Below, in pieces: positions 45,063 to 56,739 of a stretch of DNA of 64,000 bases. Within the stretch, counting starts at the first letter, position 1. Each line of letters begins with the position of its first letter. The stretch is from Paguma larvata. Lineage: Eukaryota > Chordata > Mammalia > Carnivora > Viverridae. A program made the position numbers and the translations under genes. The DNA lies in NCBI GenBank assembly GCA_030068075.1, contig CM057833.1, positions 45,279,587 through 45,343,586 of the forward strand, in the 5' to 3' direction. The notes beneath the pieces are model-generated. The model was not told the origin of the DNA, searched no databases, and was given only the letters and a program-made list of their open reading frames with translations.

Positions 45063-45249
45063 TTATATTTCTTCACTTTCTGGTCTAGCTGTGCATTCTT
45101 GTTGTACCTCTGTAATAAATTTTAGTTATGAGTATGCTTATAGGTAGAGTCCTGTGAATCACTGAAAATGTGGATGAAACATGATTTCATTTATAGGCTA
45201 TAAAAAAAATTCCTCAGGTTAACCAAATAGTAAATATTCCTTTACATTA
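45063..45249. other. Unassigned sequence
   Basis: Nothing recognised. Confidence 0.5.
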
Positions 45250-45580
45250 AAATTTTGCCCCAGTTTTTGAGCTATAATTAGCATATAACATTGTATTAGT
45301 CTTAGGTACACAACATAATGATGCGATATATGTGTATATTTTATGAAGTGATCACCACAGTAAGTTTGGTTAACATCCATCATCTCATAGAGTTACAATT
45401 TCTTTCTTGTGATGAGAACTTTTAAGATATATTCTCTTAGCTACTTTCGAATATATGATACAATACTATTAACAGTAGTCCCCATACTATACATTACATC
45501 GCCAGATCTTATTTATTGTATACCTGGAAGTTTGTGCCTTTTGACCACCTTATTTTACTTTCCCATTTTGACCCCATTTC
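45250..45580. mobile_element. Old LINE-1 (L1M) untranslated-region fragment
   Basis: 'gaagtgatcaccacagtaag', 'catccatcatctcatagagt' and 'tgtgatgagaacttttaaga' belong to a known L1M non-coding region. Orientation and subfamily are not resolved. Confidence 0.7.
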
Positions 45581-45589
45581 TTTTGTCTG

Positions 45590-45970
45590 ATCATTCATTC
45601 AATAAATACTCATCAAGAGCTTACTCTATGCCAGCGATTGTCCTTTGTGCTGGGGAATAAATCATATTCCAGTGGAGACGACACACATTAATCACACAAC
45701 AGGACAAGCACATAATGATAAATCATATGTATGTATATATTATACACACACACACACACAGATATATATATAACTGTGGTCCAAGGTACAGAGAGAGCAC
45801 AAAAAGCCATATTGCACTATAGCAACGTGGTCTGACTTAGATGGAGGTATAATCCAAGACTTCCCTGAGGAAATGACGTTTGAGCTGGTATCCGAAAGAC
45901 AAGTCAAGTTAGTTAGGTGAAGGAAGGGTGGGGAAGAGAAGAGTAGGGGTTTTGGAGGTACCCCCCATCT
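45590..45970 (-). mobile_element. L2 3' region, antisense, with internal microsatellite
   Basis: 'cattcaataaatactcatca' and 'ctatgccagcgattgtcctt' are followed, after the microsatellite, by 'gacttccctgaggaaatgac' and 'gtttgagctggtatccgaaa'. All are reverse-complement L2. Confidence 0.75.
45740..45776. repeat. (AC)n/(AT)n microsatellite
   Basis: 'acacacacacacacacag' between TA-rich flanks, inside the L2. Confidence 0.9.
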
Positions 45971-46925
45971 CTCAATCTTCAAAACCTGGGACAATGAATG
46001 AAAGGAAAGTAAGTGGCAATCACTCCACCAGATAGCCATTCTTGTCATAAGGTCAACTGTAAGAGCCCTAATTGGAACTTCCTGATTAGGAAGCCCCAAT
46101 TTAACTCTGTTGAAGTGTCAGGAAAGAGGAATCTTCAGGAATGTTCTGTAGGCCCTTTGTGGGGCAGATCGTGGCCCAGTGTTTTGAATGACTGATGAGA
46201 AGCATAACCAACTATGCTCTCCAACGCTATGTGATTTTAAGTCAGATGCTTCTTTCTAGTACTGCTGACAGAGGACGGTCACGCCTGGGTCAACTCAGCC
46301 AGTCCTGGATCTTCCGCGATGGAAATCAGGGCAGGCTGTCATTGAATAATTGCAGCTCGCCTGCTGAAATGCAGATGTGCAGTCAATGGAGAGGATTCAA
46401 TTTGTGGAGGGGCAAAGACGGAGAAGATAGAAAGAGTCAAAATAGCTGCAGCCTTTCTATTTGTTCATTCCTGAGTCTTTGGTTACTCAAAGGACTGGAG
46501 TAGATTTGTCTGTATGTCAAAGGGACCTGAGCTCAGATGCCTGTGCACTTTTGAAGGAGAGGGATTGTGACAGGGGCTACAGATACACTGGGGTCCATCC
46601 AAAACTGGCCTTAGGGAGTCACTGTAGAGTTGAGAGAGAGGGAAGAAGAGATGTGAAGACTCCCTTCCTCATAATGAATCCTGAGCCTATAGTCATGGGA
46701 GGTCAGGCTGGGAGGAACAAAGCTCTAGAGTGGCAGGGTGACAGGAAAATGGAACGACCCTGGGAAGAACCTTGTAAGCAGTAGTGGCTGGGACTGAAGA
46801 AACTCTCTGTGCTCACATCCTTTTTCCAGGATATTTGAAAGTCGGGAACTTCTAAATCTGCCCCCAGTGAGTTTGTTTGGTTGTCATTGCATATGATGGG
46901 TAGTGATCCTACTCTCTTTCTTTAG
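45971..46925. other. Unassigned sequence
   Basis: About 950 bp; weak resemblance to antisense L2 near 46,600-46,790 is not firm. Plus-strand open frames of 102-107 codons (46,195-46,784) have no recognised domain. Confidence 0.45.
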
Positions 46926-46929
46926 AAAA

Positions 46930-47150
46930 GAGATCAAATTAAACACCTATTATATGCCAGGCACTCTTCTAGGTGCTATTGGCATACTGTTTCATTCTGA
47001 AAACAAAGTTATAAGTAGGTGTTTAGTTCCTGTTTTAGAGATTTGGAAATGGGTTCATTTATGTATTTTTCCAATATACTTCGAGTGCTGCGTGTCTTAC
47101 ATTGCATCAAGGACTTTATCCATTTTATTTCATTTAATTTTTATAATCAA
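46930..47150 (-). mobile_element. MIR fragment, antisense
   Basis: 'aaacacctattatatgccag', 'gcactcttctaggtgctatt' and 'cctgttttagagatttggaa' match reverse-complement MIR, with divergence after 47,070. Confidence 0.72.
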
Positions 47151-48095
47151 GGAAACTTCACCATATAAAAGAGAACATTCCCATCCATTCTTCCTGTTCT
47201 CGTGTATGCAGCCCAATCAGGCACTGCCTTCGACTCCAGCTAAGCAGATTGTTTAGGACCCCAGAGCCTCCATCTCAGAAAAGAGTGTGGAGAGACAAAA
47301 AGATTAATGCCAGGAGCATAGAGCAAGACATAGAGTTGAATAAATAAATGAATGAGTGAGTGAGTTTGGCGAATTAGTAAATAAATAGAATGGTTGGTGA
47401 ATTGAAGAGCAGGCTAAAAGTAGAAATGGCAATATATTCTCATGAGCAGAGCTGAATATTTTCAAACTCATTTCTACCCCAGACTAACCACATGAAACCT
47501 AAAACATCATTTGGCATGGACGACAAAAAGTCATCAAACTAGGAGAGCCCAGTAAAATGAGGAAAGAAACTCATTTTGTTCGGACTTGTTTTAGCTATGG
47601 TTTAACACAGTTTAGGACCAAGGCCATAAAGCCCTCAGGAACGATCAAATGTGCTTGAAAATATCATATTAAATTACATTTCATTTCATTTCGCCCAAAC
47701 AGCATAGCAATATCTGTGTACAATATTTGTAACAGAATGCAAAAATGTGCCTTGTATTTGCATCCTATTAACCTATTTAAAATCCCAAACAGAAGGAGAA
47801 GAATTGGAATCTTTTGCATCTAATGCACTAGAATAGAGAATGTAGAAATATAAAGTAGCATTAAACAACTGCAAATATAATAATAAGCACTGTAGTATTG
47901 ATGCAGTGATTTCAGATTGCAGTAAATTCACATAGTTTTGTCTAAAATATCACACTGAGGTAAGGAATGCTGGTACAAAATAGAGTTTTAAGGAAATATA
48001 AATTTTGTTTCCCATCCTCCCACCATCCCATTAAAAGGAATCAAGGAACCTAATTCTGAAAATAAAATACACATAGTTAAATAATATGAAAAGAA
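47151..48095. other. Unassigned AT-rich sequence
   Basis: No exon or transposon is recognised. A short (AATG/AGTG)n run lies at about 47,340-47,366. Confidence 0.5.
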
Positions 48096-48099
48096 AGTT

Positions 48100-48168
48100 C
48101 ATGCTGACTGTCTTCCTAAGCACAGTAGATGCTCAATGAATAATTATTTGTGGAATTAGATACATAGT
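48100..48168 (+). mobile_element. L2 tail
   Basis: 'taagcacagtagatgctcaa' and 'tgaataattatttgtggaat' are an L2 3' tail. Confidence 0.65.
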
Positions 48169-48169
48169 T

Positions 48170-48340
48170 CACTCATTCTCTAAACATTCAATAACACCAA
48201 CTATATGCCAAGCACTAGGTTATTTATACAAAGGGATAAGGAGAATATAGATAGGATAGCAAAACAAACAGAAAGGTGGCCATGTATGTCTCCCAGGGCT
48301 GAGCCCAACCTCCATGCTCCCACATGGTTGACAGAAATAT
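48170..48340 (-). mobile_element. L2 3' end, antisense
   Basis: 'caccaactatatgccaagca' after 'ctctaaacattcaataa' is the reverse complement of the L2 tail. It meets the previous L2 tail to tail. Confidence 0.65.
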
Positions 48341-48559
48341 ATTCACGCAACAGGATGACCCAGGCACTACTTCTCAAGTAAATATTCTTTGTTAAACTTG
48401 AGGGGTCTGGGTTCACTTGTACAGGATGAGAATAATAGGTTTATCACACTTGATGATAATGATTGATAACATGACCTTAGATTCTATGCTCAGACTAAAT
48501 AGCAGTGGCCCTATGATTCAGCACTGACATTAGGCAACTTTGTGACCTAGAGGCAAAAA

Positions 48560-48755
48560 GGTATCTGGCATTTGCTGAGTGCTTATTATATGCCAGGAAT
48601 CATATCTAGGACATTATAATAAGTATCTTAGTCAATTTTTTTGATCACCTTTTATGGTACCTACCATCATCTCTGCTCTCACATGAGAAATCAAAGTCAC
48701 AGAGAGATTGAACAATTTTTCCAATGTCATATAACAAAGAAGCTTTCTGTTATTA
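48560..48755 (-). mobile_element. MIR SINE, antisense
   Basis: 'tgctgagtgcttattatatg', 'tcacagagagattgaacaat' and 'ccaatgtcatataacaaaga' follow reverse-complement MIR. Confidence 0.8.
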
Positions 48756-48824
48756 ATCCTACCTATTCTCCAAGTAGCAACTGCCATTATAAACCTCAGA
48801 ATGGCTCTGGGGCTTTCAGATCAG

Positions 48825-48940
48825 GAAAGGAAGGCCTACAGATTCCAAGTGACTTATCCAAGGTCACCTGGGAAGTGGTTGGCAAAGCCAACATGAACCC
48901 AAGTCTCACCAAGTCCCTTGCTAGTACCCCGGCAATAAAA
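48825..48940 (-). mobile_element. MIR fragment, antisense
   Basis: 'gacttatccaaggtcacctg' and 'ccaacatgaacccaagtctc' are reverse-complement MIR 5' half. Confidence 0.68.
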
Positions 48941-49420
48941 GGCCCTCTCTCCAAACTCTTACTTTTCCAGTTACAGCCTGTGCAAACAAGGGAGACAGTG
49001 CAGTGATAGATTGTACCTAAGAGCTATTTTAATAGCCCTGCTGTTTTGCTGGAGAAACACAGATGCTGTTATTTGCTCCCCCTGAAGCCTGCAGCCGGGT
49101 TACTGCTCAGGCAGCCACCAGATGTTGCTGTTTCCAAAAGACACCTGAAAGCAGCCAAGCTTCTGAGGATACAGGAAACACTGCCTAGACTTTCGAAGCC
49201 TCCTAACTTTCATTAGTAGCGACCCTGATACTCTGCTGACATAGGCACTCTACCAATTTGGGTTAAGACCCCAAGGAAAATGGATGGTTAGTGATCCCAG
49301 ATACTAGAACTCCCCAGTTCCACTGAAGCTCACTCAAAACTCAATTGAAGTACACTCATGCCTCATGGTGAAGTCTGACTCTATAGTGCAGGAAAAGAAA
49401 AGAGTGGGGAGGATGAGGAA
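48941..49420. other. Unassigned sequence
   Basis: Nothing recognised. Confidence 0.5.
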
Positions 49421-49424
49421 AGGA

Positions 49425-49625
49425 TTAGCATTTATTGTATTATAAGCACATATTTGATATCTAATACATATTTTCTCATTTAATCTTATGACAAGTCCGT
49501 GAAAAGTTACTATGATCCCTATATTGTAGATGAACAAATTAATGCTAGAAAAATGAAGAAACTCATCTAAAGGTAATATAGCTAGTCTTGGGTAAAGAAA
49601 GGTTTTGATCATTGGTCTACAAGGG
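49425..49625 (-). mobile_element. MIR SINE, antisense
   Basis: 'tctcatttaatcttatgaca', 'tgatccctatattgtagatg' and 'actcatctaaaggtaatata' match reverse-complement MIR. Confidence 0.75.
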
Positions 49626-50148
49626 TTCTATACTTGTATCTTCTTAAGGAAAATGGTAGCAAAGATGACTTTCAATATTTAGCATGGCATTCTCTTTCAG
49701 GTAAAATAATTGACTTTATAATCCCTTGGGTAAGTTGCTACTCATCCTATCCCTCTCTCTCCTATGGGAGCATAGGATACCATACTTTTCAAAATGGCTC
49801 TCTGTTGCCAATCACTTTGGATCAAAAGCAACTGTGTTCTCTTTGGGGGGTGAGAAAAGGAGGGGAGACAAAGACTGAGATTTATCCAGAATCCATTTTC
49901 ATAATTGAGAACCTTTTTTGCAGTGAAATAAACATCCCACCTATGGTATCTCTGCATCTCGTCTGGTATCCCCCATCTCTTGATTATCACTGTGGGTTGT
50001 AATGTACACTCTATTAAATGGGCAATAAACACAGCAAGGGTTATTGCCACACATAATAGCTAACAGAGATCTTGTCTTTTTCCCCTATTTCAGAGCCTTC
50101 CACACCTTCCTCCTACACCCTTCCTATCTGCCTACTAATAGAGAAAAG
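49626..50148. other. Unassigned sequence
   Basis: A 122-codon open frame (49,634-50,002) begins at a non-ATG codon and has no recognised domain. No repeat is recognised. Confidence 0.5.
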
Positions 50149-50149
50149 C

Positions 50150-50181
<32 letters not shown>

Positions 50182-50187
50182 CACACC
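50150..50187. repeat. (CA)n microsatellite
   Basis: About 18 CA units with one 'cg' interruption. A good candidate for length polymorphism. Confidence 0.95.
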
Positions 50188-50575
50188 GATCTATGGCATA
50201 AAGTCTCATCCTTCATTTAACAATCTGAACCCTTCATCATAACCCCCAAGCATGATCTCTCTCCACTGTTCTCACCTCACAAAATGCATCTCTATTCATC
50301 TAGTTCATCAAGCCAGAAACCTAGGAATGATCCTTGGCTCTTCCTTCTCCTTTACTGTTCCCATTAAATCCACCTCAAAATCAAAATCAAAATCCTGAAT
50401 GTTTTCAAATCCATCTTCACTGCCACCATCCTACTCCAAACTAGCAGTGTTTCTTTCTTGGACAGAGAGACCCTCAATAGGTCTCTTTCCCTTCATCATT
50501 TTTTTTTTTTTGCCACTCCTACCTCTAATCCCCATCCAATTTCCACTTTCCAGGCAGTAATAAGAAGTATCTTTG
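50188..50575 (+). mobile_element. L2 LINE, ORF2 part
   Basis: 'tcatcaagccagaaacctag' followed by 'gaatgatccttggctcttcc' corresponds to the L2 ORF2 block 'ccaaaaaccttggagtcatc', followed by the usual C/T-rich sequence. It holds a T12 run near 50,500 and an 'aaaatc' triplication near 50,377. Confidence 0.7.
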
Positions 50576-50930
50576 GCGGGGGAGGAAGCTTGATTGTACC
50601 ACTTTCTATTAACAACATTCAGTGAGTGTTAGTGTGGACATGGGGCCGAGTAGTTTATTTTTATGGAATCTTCATTATTAAAATATCCCCAGATCTGCTT
50701 TTTGTAAATAAAACACCTCCAATATGTCTATCCCTTCATCTTTACACAACACTCTCCATTCTCACAGTATCCTGTTTAACCTGTCCAAGATTAACTCTCA
50801 GCTTGTGTTCTTTGGTTTAAAACATGGTTATTCCTTTCTTCAAACCAGATATGACCTTAAATGTTTGCAGAGTGGGTAGATGTCCAGATGGTGGGACTTC
50901 AGGGATTCCCTCCTTCCAAATTAGATCATA
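50576..50930. other. Unassigned sequence
   Basis: Nothing recognised with confidence. Confidence 0.45.
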
Positions 50931-50934
50931 TCCA

Positions 50935-51235
50935 CCAGCACCAGTGAATACTTATTGAAAGTTAACTCTGTGTCAGGCACTGTACTATGCCTTTACATAT
51001 TTTGTCATATTAAACATCAAACATTGGGGTGCCTGGCTGGTTTAAACAGAAGAACATATGCCTCTTGATCTCAGGGTCGTAAGTTATGCCCCACGTTGGG
51101 CACCAGATATAACTTAAAAAAAAAAAAAACTTAAAAAAAATCAAACATCAAACAGCTTATAATTGAAACAGCAAGAGCTGGGTTTCAACAAAGTCACTGT
51201 AACTCCAGAGCCTAGACTCTTAACCAGTAATCCTT
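50935..51235 (-). mobile_element. MIR, antisense, split by a SINE
   Basis: The left part (to 51,011) has 'atacttattgaaagttaact' and 'gtgtcaggcactgtactatg'. The right part (from 51,155) has 'gagctgggtttcaacaaagt' and 'gactcttaaccagtaatcc'. Together they make one reverse-complement MIR. Confidence 0.8.
51024..51142 (+). mobile_element. Short CAN-SINE with 12-bp TSD
   Basis: The head 'tggggtgcctggctggttta' and 'tgatctcagggtcgtaagtt' run directly into an A tail, with no felid middle body. Perfect 'aaacatcaaaca' flanks lie at 51,012-51,023 and 51,143-51,154. The B box is decayed. Confidence 0.94.
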
Positions 51236-51673
51236 TCCTTTATTACTTGTAGCTTTCTTGGCTGTCCTAAGCTGCTTGCTATATCCTATGTTTGGTATCT
51301 GCAATCCTTTTTCCTATTGTGTACTTCCTTTTTCTTCCTGGCAAATTGTCACTTGTCTTTTAATATTCTCTGTGAATCTTTCTTTGAATCATTTAGACAG
51401 ATTTGTATTCTTTTAATTTGTTCACATTCTTCCATCATAACATTATACTATACTGCATCATAATTAACTCTTCATCTGATTGTTACATTCTTACATGTAA
51501 CCAGTAGGTGTGAAGAAAAGTGTGGGTTTCATCATAAGAATGGTATTTGACCCTTGGCAATTGAATGAATATCTTGGAGTTGCGTCATCTGTCTCATGAT
51601 GAGAGATTCAATGTATGAATATAGGTAATGTATAAAGATAGTACTCAGTATACAGTAAGACTTCAACAAATGC
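51236..51673. other. Unassigned sequence
   Basis: A possible L2/MIR tail trace lies near 51,640. Otherwise nothing recognised. Confidence 0.45.
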
Positions 51674-51782
51674 TGGGTGTGTATGTGTGTGTGTATGTAT
51701 CTGTATCTATATCTATCTACTGATATATCCATATCTATACATAGATGGATAGATATACATTAATAGATATACACACACACGT
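51674..51782. repeat. Compound TG/TATC/CA microsatellite
   Basis: 'tgtatgtgtgtgtgtatgta', then 'ctatatctatctac'-type tetramers, 'gatggatagatatac', ending 'acacacacacg'. Probably length-variable. Confidence 0.9.
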
Positions 51783-51934
51783 GCCACTGAATAGTCAATT
51801 GCTCAGAAGTGAGTCTTGATAACTTTTTGATTCAATTTAAAACAGTAAGGAAGATAAGAACAAACATATTAGTAACTAATTTACCCTTTACAAAAACAAG
51901 TTCCAGATTTTATGAATGCTTATCAAACACTGGA

Positions 51935-52480
51935 AATCAGTATTGCCCCTTTTAGAAAGCAATTTGGGAATATATCTCAAGAGCCTGATAATATTTAGGT
52001 AACTTTACTTTTGAACATCTGTTCAAAACAAATGATCAGATATGCACACAAAGATTGATTTAACTCATTCATCAAATACATGGGATGTCTATTAGATGCC
52101 ATGCACTATGCTAGACTCAATATTTATTAAATTTTAAGTTACAAGGCAAAAAAATGGAAACAACCTAAATACTCAGTAGAGACTTATGGCATGAAATATT
52201 ATACAATTATAAAACAATATTTTTCAGGGAACATCAATGATATCAAATAAAGCTGTGTTTTTAAAAATTAAAATACCAAAGACTCATAATATATAATCTC
52301 AATATTTTGTTACATTTACATGGAATAGAACCCCTGAAGAGAATGCAAACAAAGTTGACAGTGGTTTATTTGGATAGAATTATGGGTGATTTTAATTTTC
52401 ATCTTGAGGGTTTTTTGTTTTTGCTTTGAATAAGAAAAGATGCCCATGTTTTACTGTGGAGTGAAAAAAGAAAAAAAAAA
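51935..52480 (+). mobile_element. Very old LINE-1 (L1ME/HAL1-like) 3' region
   Basis: 'gaaagcaatttgggaatata', 'atcagatatgcacacaaaga' and 'tggaaacaacctaaatactc' follow old L1 ORF2 order. An L2-tail-like stretch ('ctcattcatcaaatacatgg' to 'catgcactatgctagac', about 52,065-52,120) sits inside it. Confidence 0.7.
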
Positions 52481-52599
52481 AGTAACTGGTGTTATTGAGA
52501 GATGTGAGAAGTACAGAAATACATTCTTCCCAAGTGTTGAAAGGAAAGGTTCCCATGTCCCCCAAAGGGCTCAGAAAAGAGATGTAATAAGATTTGGTG

Positions 52600-52720
52600 A
52601 AACAGCATAAGCTTTGAAATTCTACATTTGGGCTCTGTGGCTGTGCCACTTACCAACTATGACATGTCAGGCAAAATACGTCTCTCTGCCTCAGGTTTCT
52701 CATCCATATAAAAGGGGCAG
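52600..52720 (+). mobile_element. MIR fragment
   Basis: 'ctgtggctgtgccacttacc' and 'ctgcctcaggtttctcatcc' are MIR blocks. Confidence 0.75.
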
Positions 52721-52887
52721 AGAGAAGAGAAAGAGACAAATTGGCTTATTCCAGAGGCTTAAGAAAACAAGAACTCCTTTTCTTAAGACCCAGCGTCCGT
52801 TTCCAACATCCTCTGGGGCATTTCTCTAGCAATCATCCTAAATGAAAAGCAAGCACTGGAAAACTTAGGACTGGAAAGTGAACAAAG

Positions 52888-52961
52888 TAAAAAAAACAAA
52901 AAACAAAAACAAAAACAACAAAAAGAAAAACAAAACAACAACAAAGAAAACAAAACAACAA
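52888..52961. repeat. A-rich (AAAAC)n low-complexity tract
   Basis: A 74-bp tract of A runs separated by single C or G. No SINE or LINE body precedes it. Confidence 0.92.
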
Positions 52962-53855
52962 CTTCAGTAGGTGGCTTAGGACTCAGACTCTTGCTCCATC
53001 TCCATAAGATGGAAACGAAACCCAGCATTTCACTAAGTGAGTTTGACAGTTCTCAGCCACGACACCGGGCGAAGAGTTCAGTGTCCATTCCACCTTCCCC
53101 AATGACCTAAAGTGCCCCAGGTTTCCTATCCTTGTCTGATTTTCCATTCTGATTGATGGATACATGGAACTGGATCTATAATTAGTATTTTTGTCATTTA
53201 AAGTTCACTAGATTTGTAGTCAATTATTGGCTAAAAACATTTATTATTTGTAATATATTATTAGTTTATTATGGCTCATTGCTCTAAAATACTTCGTTTA
53301 ATCCTTTGCAGGTCCTTAAACACAAATATGGCAGCTATTAGCAACCTCTTCAGTCAGGCATAAAATTGTACCCAGAGGCCTCATAAACAATAGAGTGCTT
53401 TGCAAAGATTAAATCAGTGTACACAGCTGTGAAGGAGGCCATTAGGAAATGCATTATCATTCTGTTTTACTGTTACTTTGTGTGCCACTGTGCTCTTGTA
53501 ACTCCATCAGCTAGCCCTGCCCCAGCTCCATAAGCGGAAGAGCCTCCACGTCTCACCAGGTCAGAGGCACCCACCAGGAGTAGTACAGCCCCCATCTCTC
53601 CGTGTCAAGCTTTAAAGAGGACCCAAGAGCAGTTGGATAGATTCTGTCCTTAACAGGCACAGCAACCCAGTGCTCACCTCCTTTGTGGAGGGCAGCTGTC
53701 CTCATTACTAGGTTTCCTGAAAGATGCTAATTTCAAGTAAACAAATTGTTTTCCTTTCTGCCTCTGAGTCTATTCAGAATGTATGCTGCCTCCAGGAAAA
53801 GGGGAAAGAAAAGGGAAAATGTCATTTATGGAGTACCTGTTATGCTGTGGGCTCT
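52962..53855. other. Unassigned unique sequence
   Basis: About 890 bp, no recognised exon or repeat. Confidence 0.5.
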
Positions 53856-53859
53856 TTTG

Positions 53860-54140
53860 GACAGCCATTTATTCATTTAGCAGGGATGGGTGAATGGAGC
53901 TGAAGCCACAGGGACAAGTGAAAAGGAAGCTGAGTGTTGAGTGGGGCAGGTAAGCAAACAGTCCAGATACCTCCACTACCATGTGACTGGTGCAAGACTT
54001 CCTGGTGGGAGGATTATCTAAACTCAGTTTAGAAGATAAAGGGAAAACACAGGCCACAAGAGCAGCGGGCGGGACGAAGGACATTCCAGGCTGTGGGATT
54101 AAGCATATGCAAAGGCATTGGGGTGTGAAAGGAGAGGATA
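53860..54140 (-). mobile_element. L2 3' region, antisense
   Basis: 'gacattccaggctgtgggat' and 'gcatatgcaaaggcattggg' are highly characteristic reverse-complement L2. The left part is diverged. Confidence 0.75.
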
Positions 54141-54282
54141 TTTTATTTCATCAAGTCCTCTTGGCAACCTCGCTGGGTAGATGGCATCTTTACAGAAGAA
54201 TGGACTCCTCTTTCTGCCCTCGTCATTCTACCCCTGATAGCAAGAAGCCTGCATTGCCCTTCAGAGGCAAACAGAGCACCAT

Positions 54283-54510
54283 GGCAAGAGGGCAGGCTTT
54301 GGATTTATGTCCAGTGAAGTCGGAATTCAACTTCAGTCTGTAGGGGTGACACTTCTCCCAGCCTCAGTTTCCTATCTGAAAAATGGAGCTGACAATACTC
54401 ATTGCATAGAATTGCCCGGAGACTTACATGAGACAATATTTTAAAAAGCACCTAGTGTTTTATCTGTACCACAGCAGAACCTCAGAAATTGTTGGTTTCC
54501 TTCCTTCTCT
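54283..54510 (+). mobile_element. MIR SINE
   Basis: 'gaagtcggaattcaacttca', 'cccagcctcagtttcctatc' and 'tgaaaaatggagctgacaat' are in MIR order. An L2 scrap ('cctcccaggaagccttccaa') follows at 54,515-54,580. Confidence 0.82.
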
Positions 54511-54580
54511 ATTTAGGCATTAGTTCAAAATTCATCCCTCCCAGGAAGCCTTCCAAGATTCACCAAGTTAGAAACTATTT

Positions 54581-56475
54581 AAGAGCAGGGACATACCCTG
54601 CTGATGTTAATTTAACTCTTATAAAGCACAATACAATATATTGGTATTTTCCAGAAAAACTTTGCACATAGAAAGCCTGGGGGAGAAAGAGCAGCTTAAG
54701 GGACTTTACATGGCTGTGTACTCCAGCTACGTAAAGAGCTTCCCCAATGTACCTTCAAGCTCTTCTCCCCATGGTTGAACACCTTGAGTCATGGGACAGC
54801 TTTCCCTTCCCTTTTCTCTGAGATGGCTGCAAGAAGGAACAGACAAGAATGGCGATGCTTGACCTTGTTAGAAACATGTCCTCCTAACTTGTGCTGGAGG
54901 AAGCAATAACTTGACCTGGTTGGACTCCCTTGGAAAGCTCTCTAGCCTATAATTCATTATACAAACAGTGCCTGCTGCTCCAGCCACAATTATTTTCTAG
55001 CTGTTCGCTGCACACACCATCTCTTTTCAGTCTTATATAAATGTGGTGTTTGCCATGGCATCTTCCAGGAACGGTTCTGCCCTTTCTTGTCACTAGAAAA
55101 CTCCAATTAATCCTTTTAGGACCCAAGCATCACCTATCTGAGTTCTTTAAGGGAGGGTTACACACTCTGCCTGCAAACTCACAGACCAGCATTCATTATA
55201 TTTATTTTACACCTAACACGTCGAAATAATTTATTCCCCTATCTGTTTTCTTCAGGATCCTGGGACACACTGAAGTAAAGGAGTCACACCCTTCCCATCG
55301 TCGTAGCCCCAGTGTTTAGAATAAACTCTGGCCCATGGTGAACCTCTGGTGAAAGAATGGATGAATCTCGACATCCAGGACAAATCCTTCATGAGGTTCA
55401 GACACACTGAAACCAGCCTGGCGTTTGGCAAGGGCTGCAGCGTGAATGGTGTCTGCCTCCAGAAGAAATCATTACAGAATTCTTTCACCTCTTCTCTTCT
55501 GAAAGTTGGGCCCTGGGAAGCAGAAAGAGGATCTGCCCTGGCAATTCAGTGTGGACCTTCCCCCTCAATTCAGCCCACTGGATCACTTATCCGATCTCCC
55601 CTCATGAGCTCATTAGCTTCTGTTTGGTCTCTGCTCCAACCACTCTTCACGTTTTTCTGTCCTGTTTTGTGGCCCAGGAGACTGACGTCTATGGACAGCC
55701 TCTTGGGGGCTTTGCCTTTTGGCTGGGTTCTCCTAGTGGGAAGATCTACTAGGAGCTCAAGAGGCAGGAAGAAATAGAGGCTAGGATATTTCTAACCCTC
55801 TCCGTCTCTGCTTTACAGCCTCCTCTGCAGTAGCTGTGCCCATCTGGGAATGTAGGTCCTGGACAGCCAGGACTCTAACCTGCTCCCATAACACTATTCC
55901 CTCCCTTTGCTTCTTCAGCCCTGGAAGTCAAGGTAGTTTCCCGATGTTGATATCCTTAAGTGGTTTGCCACCTCTACTCAATCTCTGTCCACCACTTTGC
56001 AAGTGGTCCCTTCCCTAAGGTGTCTTCGTTCAAACCACCTGCGGTTAATTCTGCTTCCTACCAGGGCCCTGGAAGATGCACCCTCCTCAGATATCATCAG
56101 GGAAAAGCCACTCCTTTATTTCAGGTCTCATTCATGACAATCTAGGGCACCTCCGGGTTAAATCTAAATGAGGAAACCACCTACATGTGAGGCCTTGTGA
56201 TGGAGAAAGTGTCCTTGTGATGAGTGATAATTTTGAGAAGTGGTCTGACAACACTAGAACTATAAAGTATCTAATTTTGTGCAGCATATTAGGGCTGGTT
56301 TAGGGGTTGGCAGAGATGGATGGAAAGACAGAAGGAAGGTAAAGGAGAGAATGATGGAGGAAAAGTGGCCTGATGGATTTTTCAATCTTGTGTCCAAATT
56401 CTGGTGGTCATGCACATCTGATCTTCTGTTTTGGCAGACAACACAACCACGTGGAAAGACAACGAGCTCTACAGA
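54581..56475. other. Unassigned, somewhat GC-richer unique block
   Basis: About 1.9 kb without a recognised repeat. The longest open frame, 142 codons at 55,349-55,777, opens at a non-ATG codon and has no recognised domain. No splice-bounded exon could be argued for. Confidence 0.5.
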
Positions 56476-56479
56476 GAAG

Positions 56480-56665
56480 AGAGGTCTGAGGTAAGCCAGA
56501 CTCAGTTACGCTCTGGCTGTGTTCAGCTTGGGTTGGTGACAGCTTCCTGGTGCCTCAGTGTTTGATATCTACATAATGGGATAATATACCTCCTTATACA
56601 GTAAAGAGTAGGTAAGTAAGCCTACCACCGTGTCCTAGAAAAAGCAGGAGCTATAGAAAATGGAG
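56480..56665 (+). mobile_element. MIR fragment
   Basis: 'cagcttcctggtgcctcagt' and the following 'ctacataatgggataatata' match the MIR centre. Confidence 0.65.
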
Positions 56666-56689
56666 CTTCTTTTCTCTGGCTCCTGCTGA

Positions 56690-56725
56690 ATGAATAGATT
56701 GATGAATACATGCTGAATGAATGAA
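56690..56725. repeat. (TGAA)n run
   Basis: 'tgaatgaatagattgatgaa' and 'gctgaatgaatgaacaaaca', an imperfect tetramer run. Confidence 0.8.
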
Positions 56726-56739
56726 CAAACAAATCCTCT

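Noticed and set aside
49634..50002. A 122-codon open frame
   Set aside because: It has a non-ATG start and is overlapped by an equally long frame on the other strand. No domain or repeat support.
55349..55777. A 142-codon open frame in a GC-richer unique block
   Set aside because: It begins at a non-ATG codon, overlaps a second open frame in another phase, shows no recognisable domain, and has no splice-site or promoter context.
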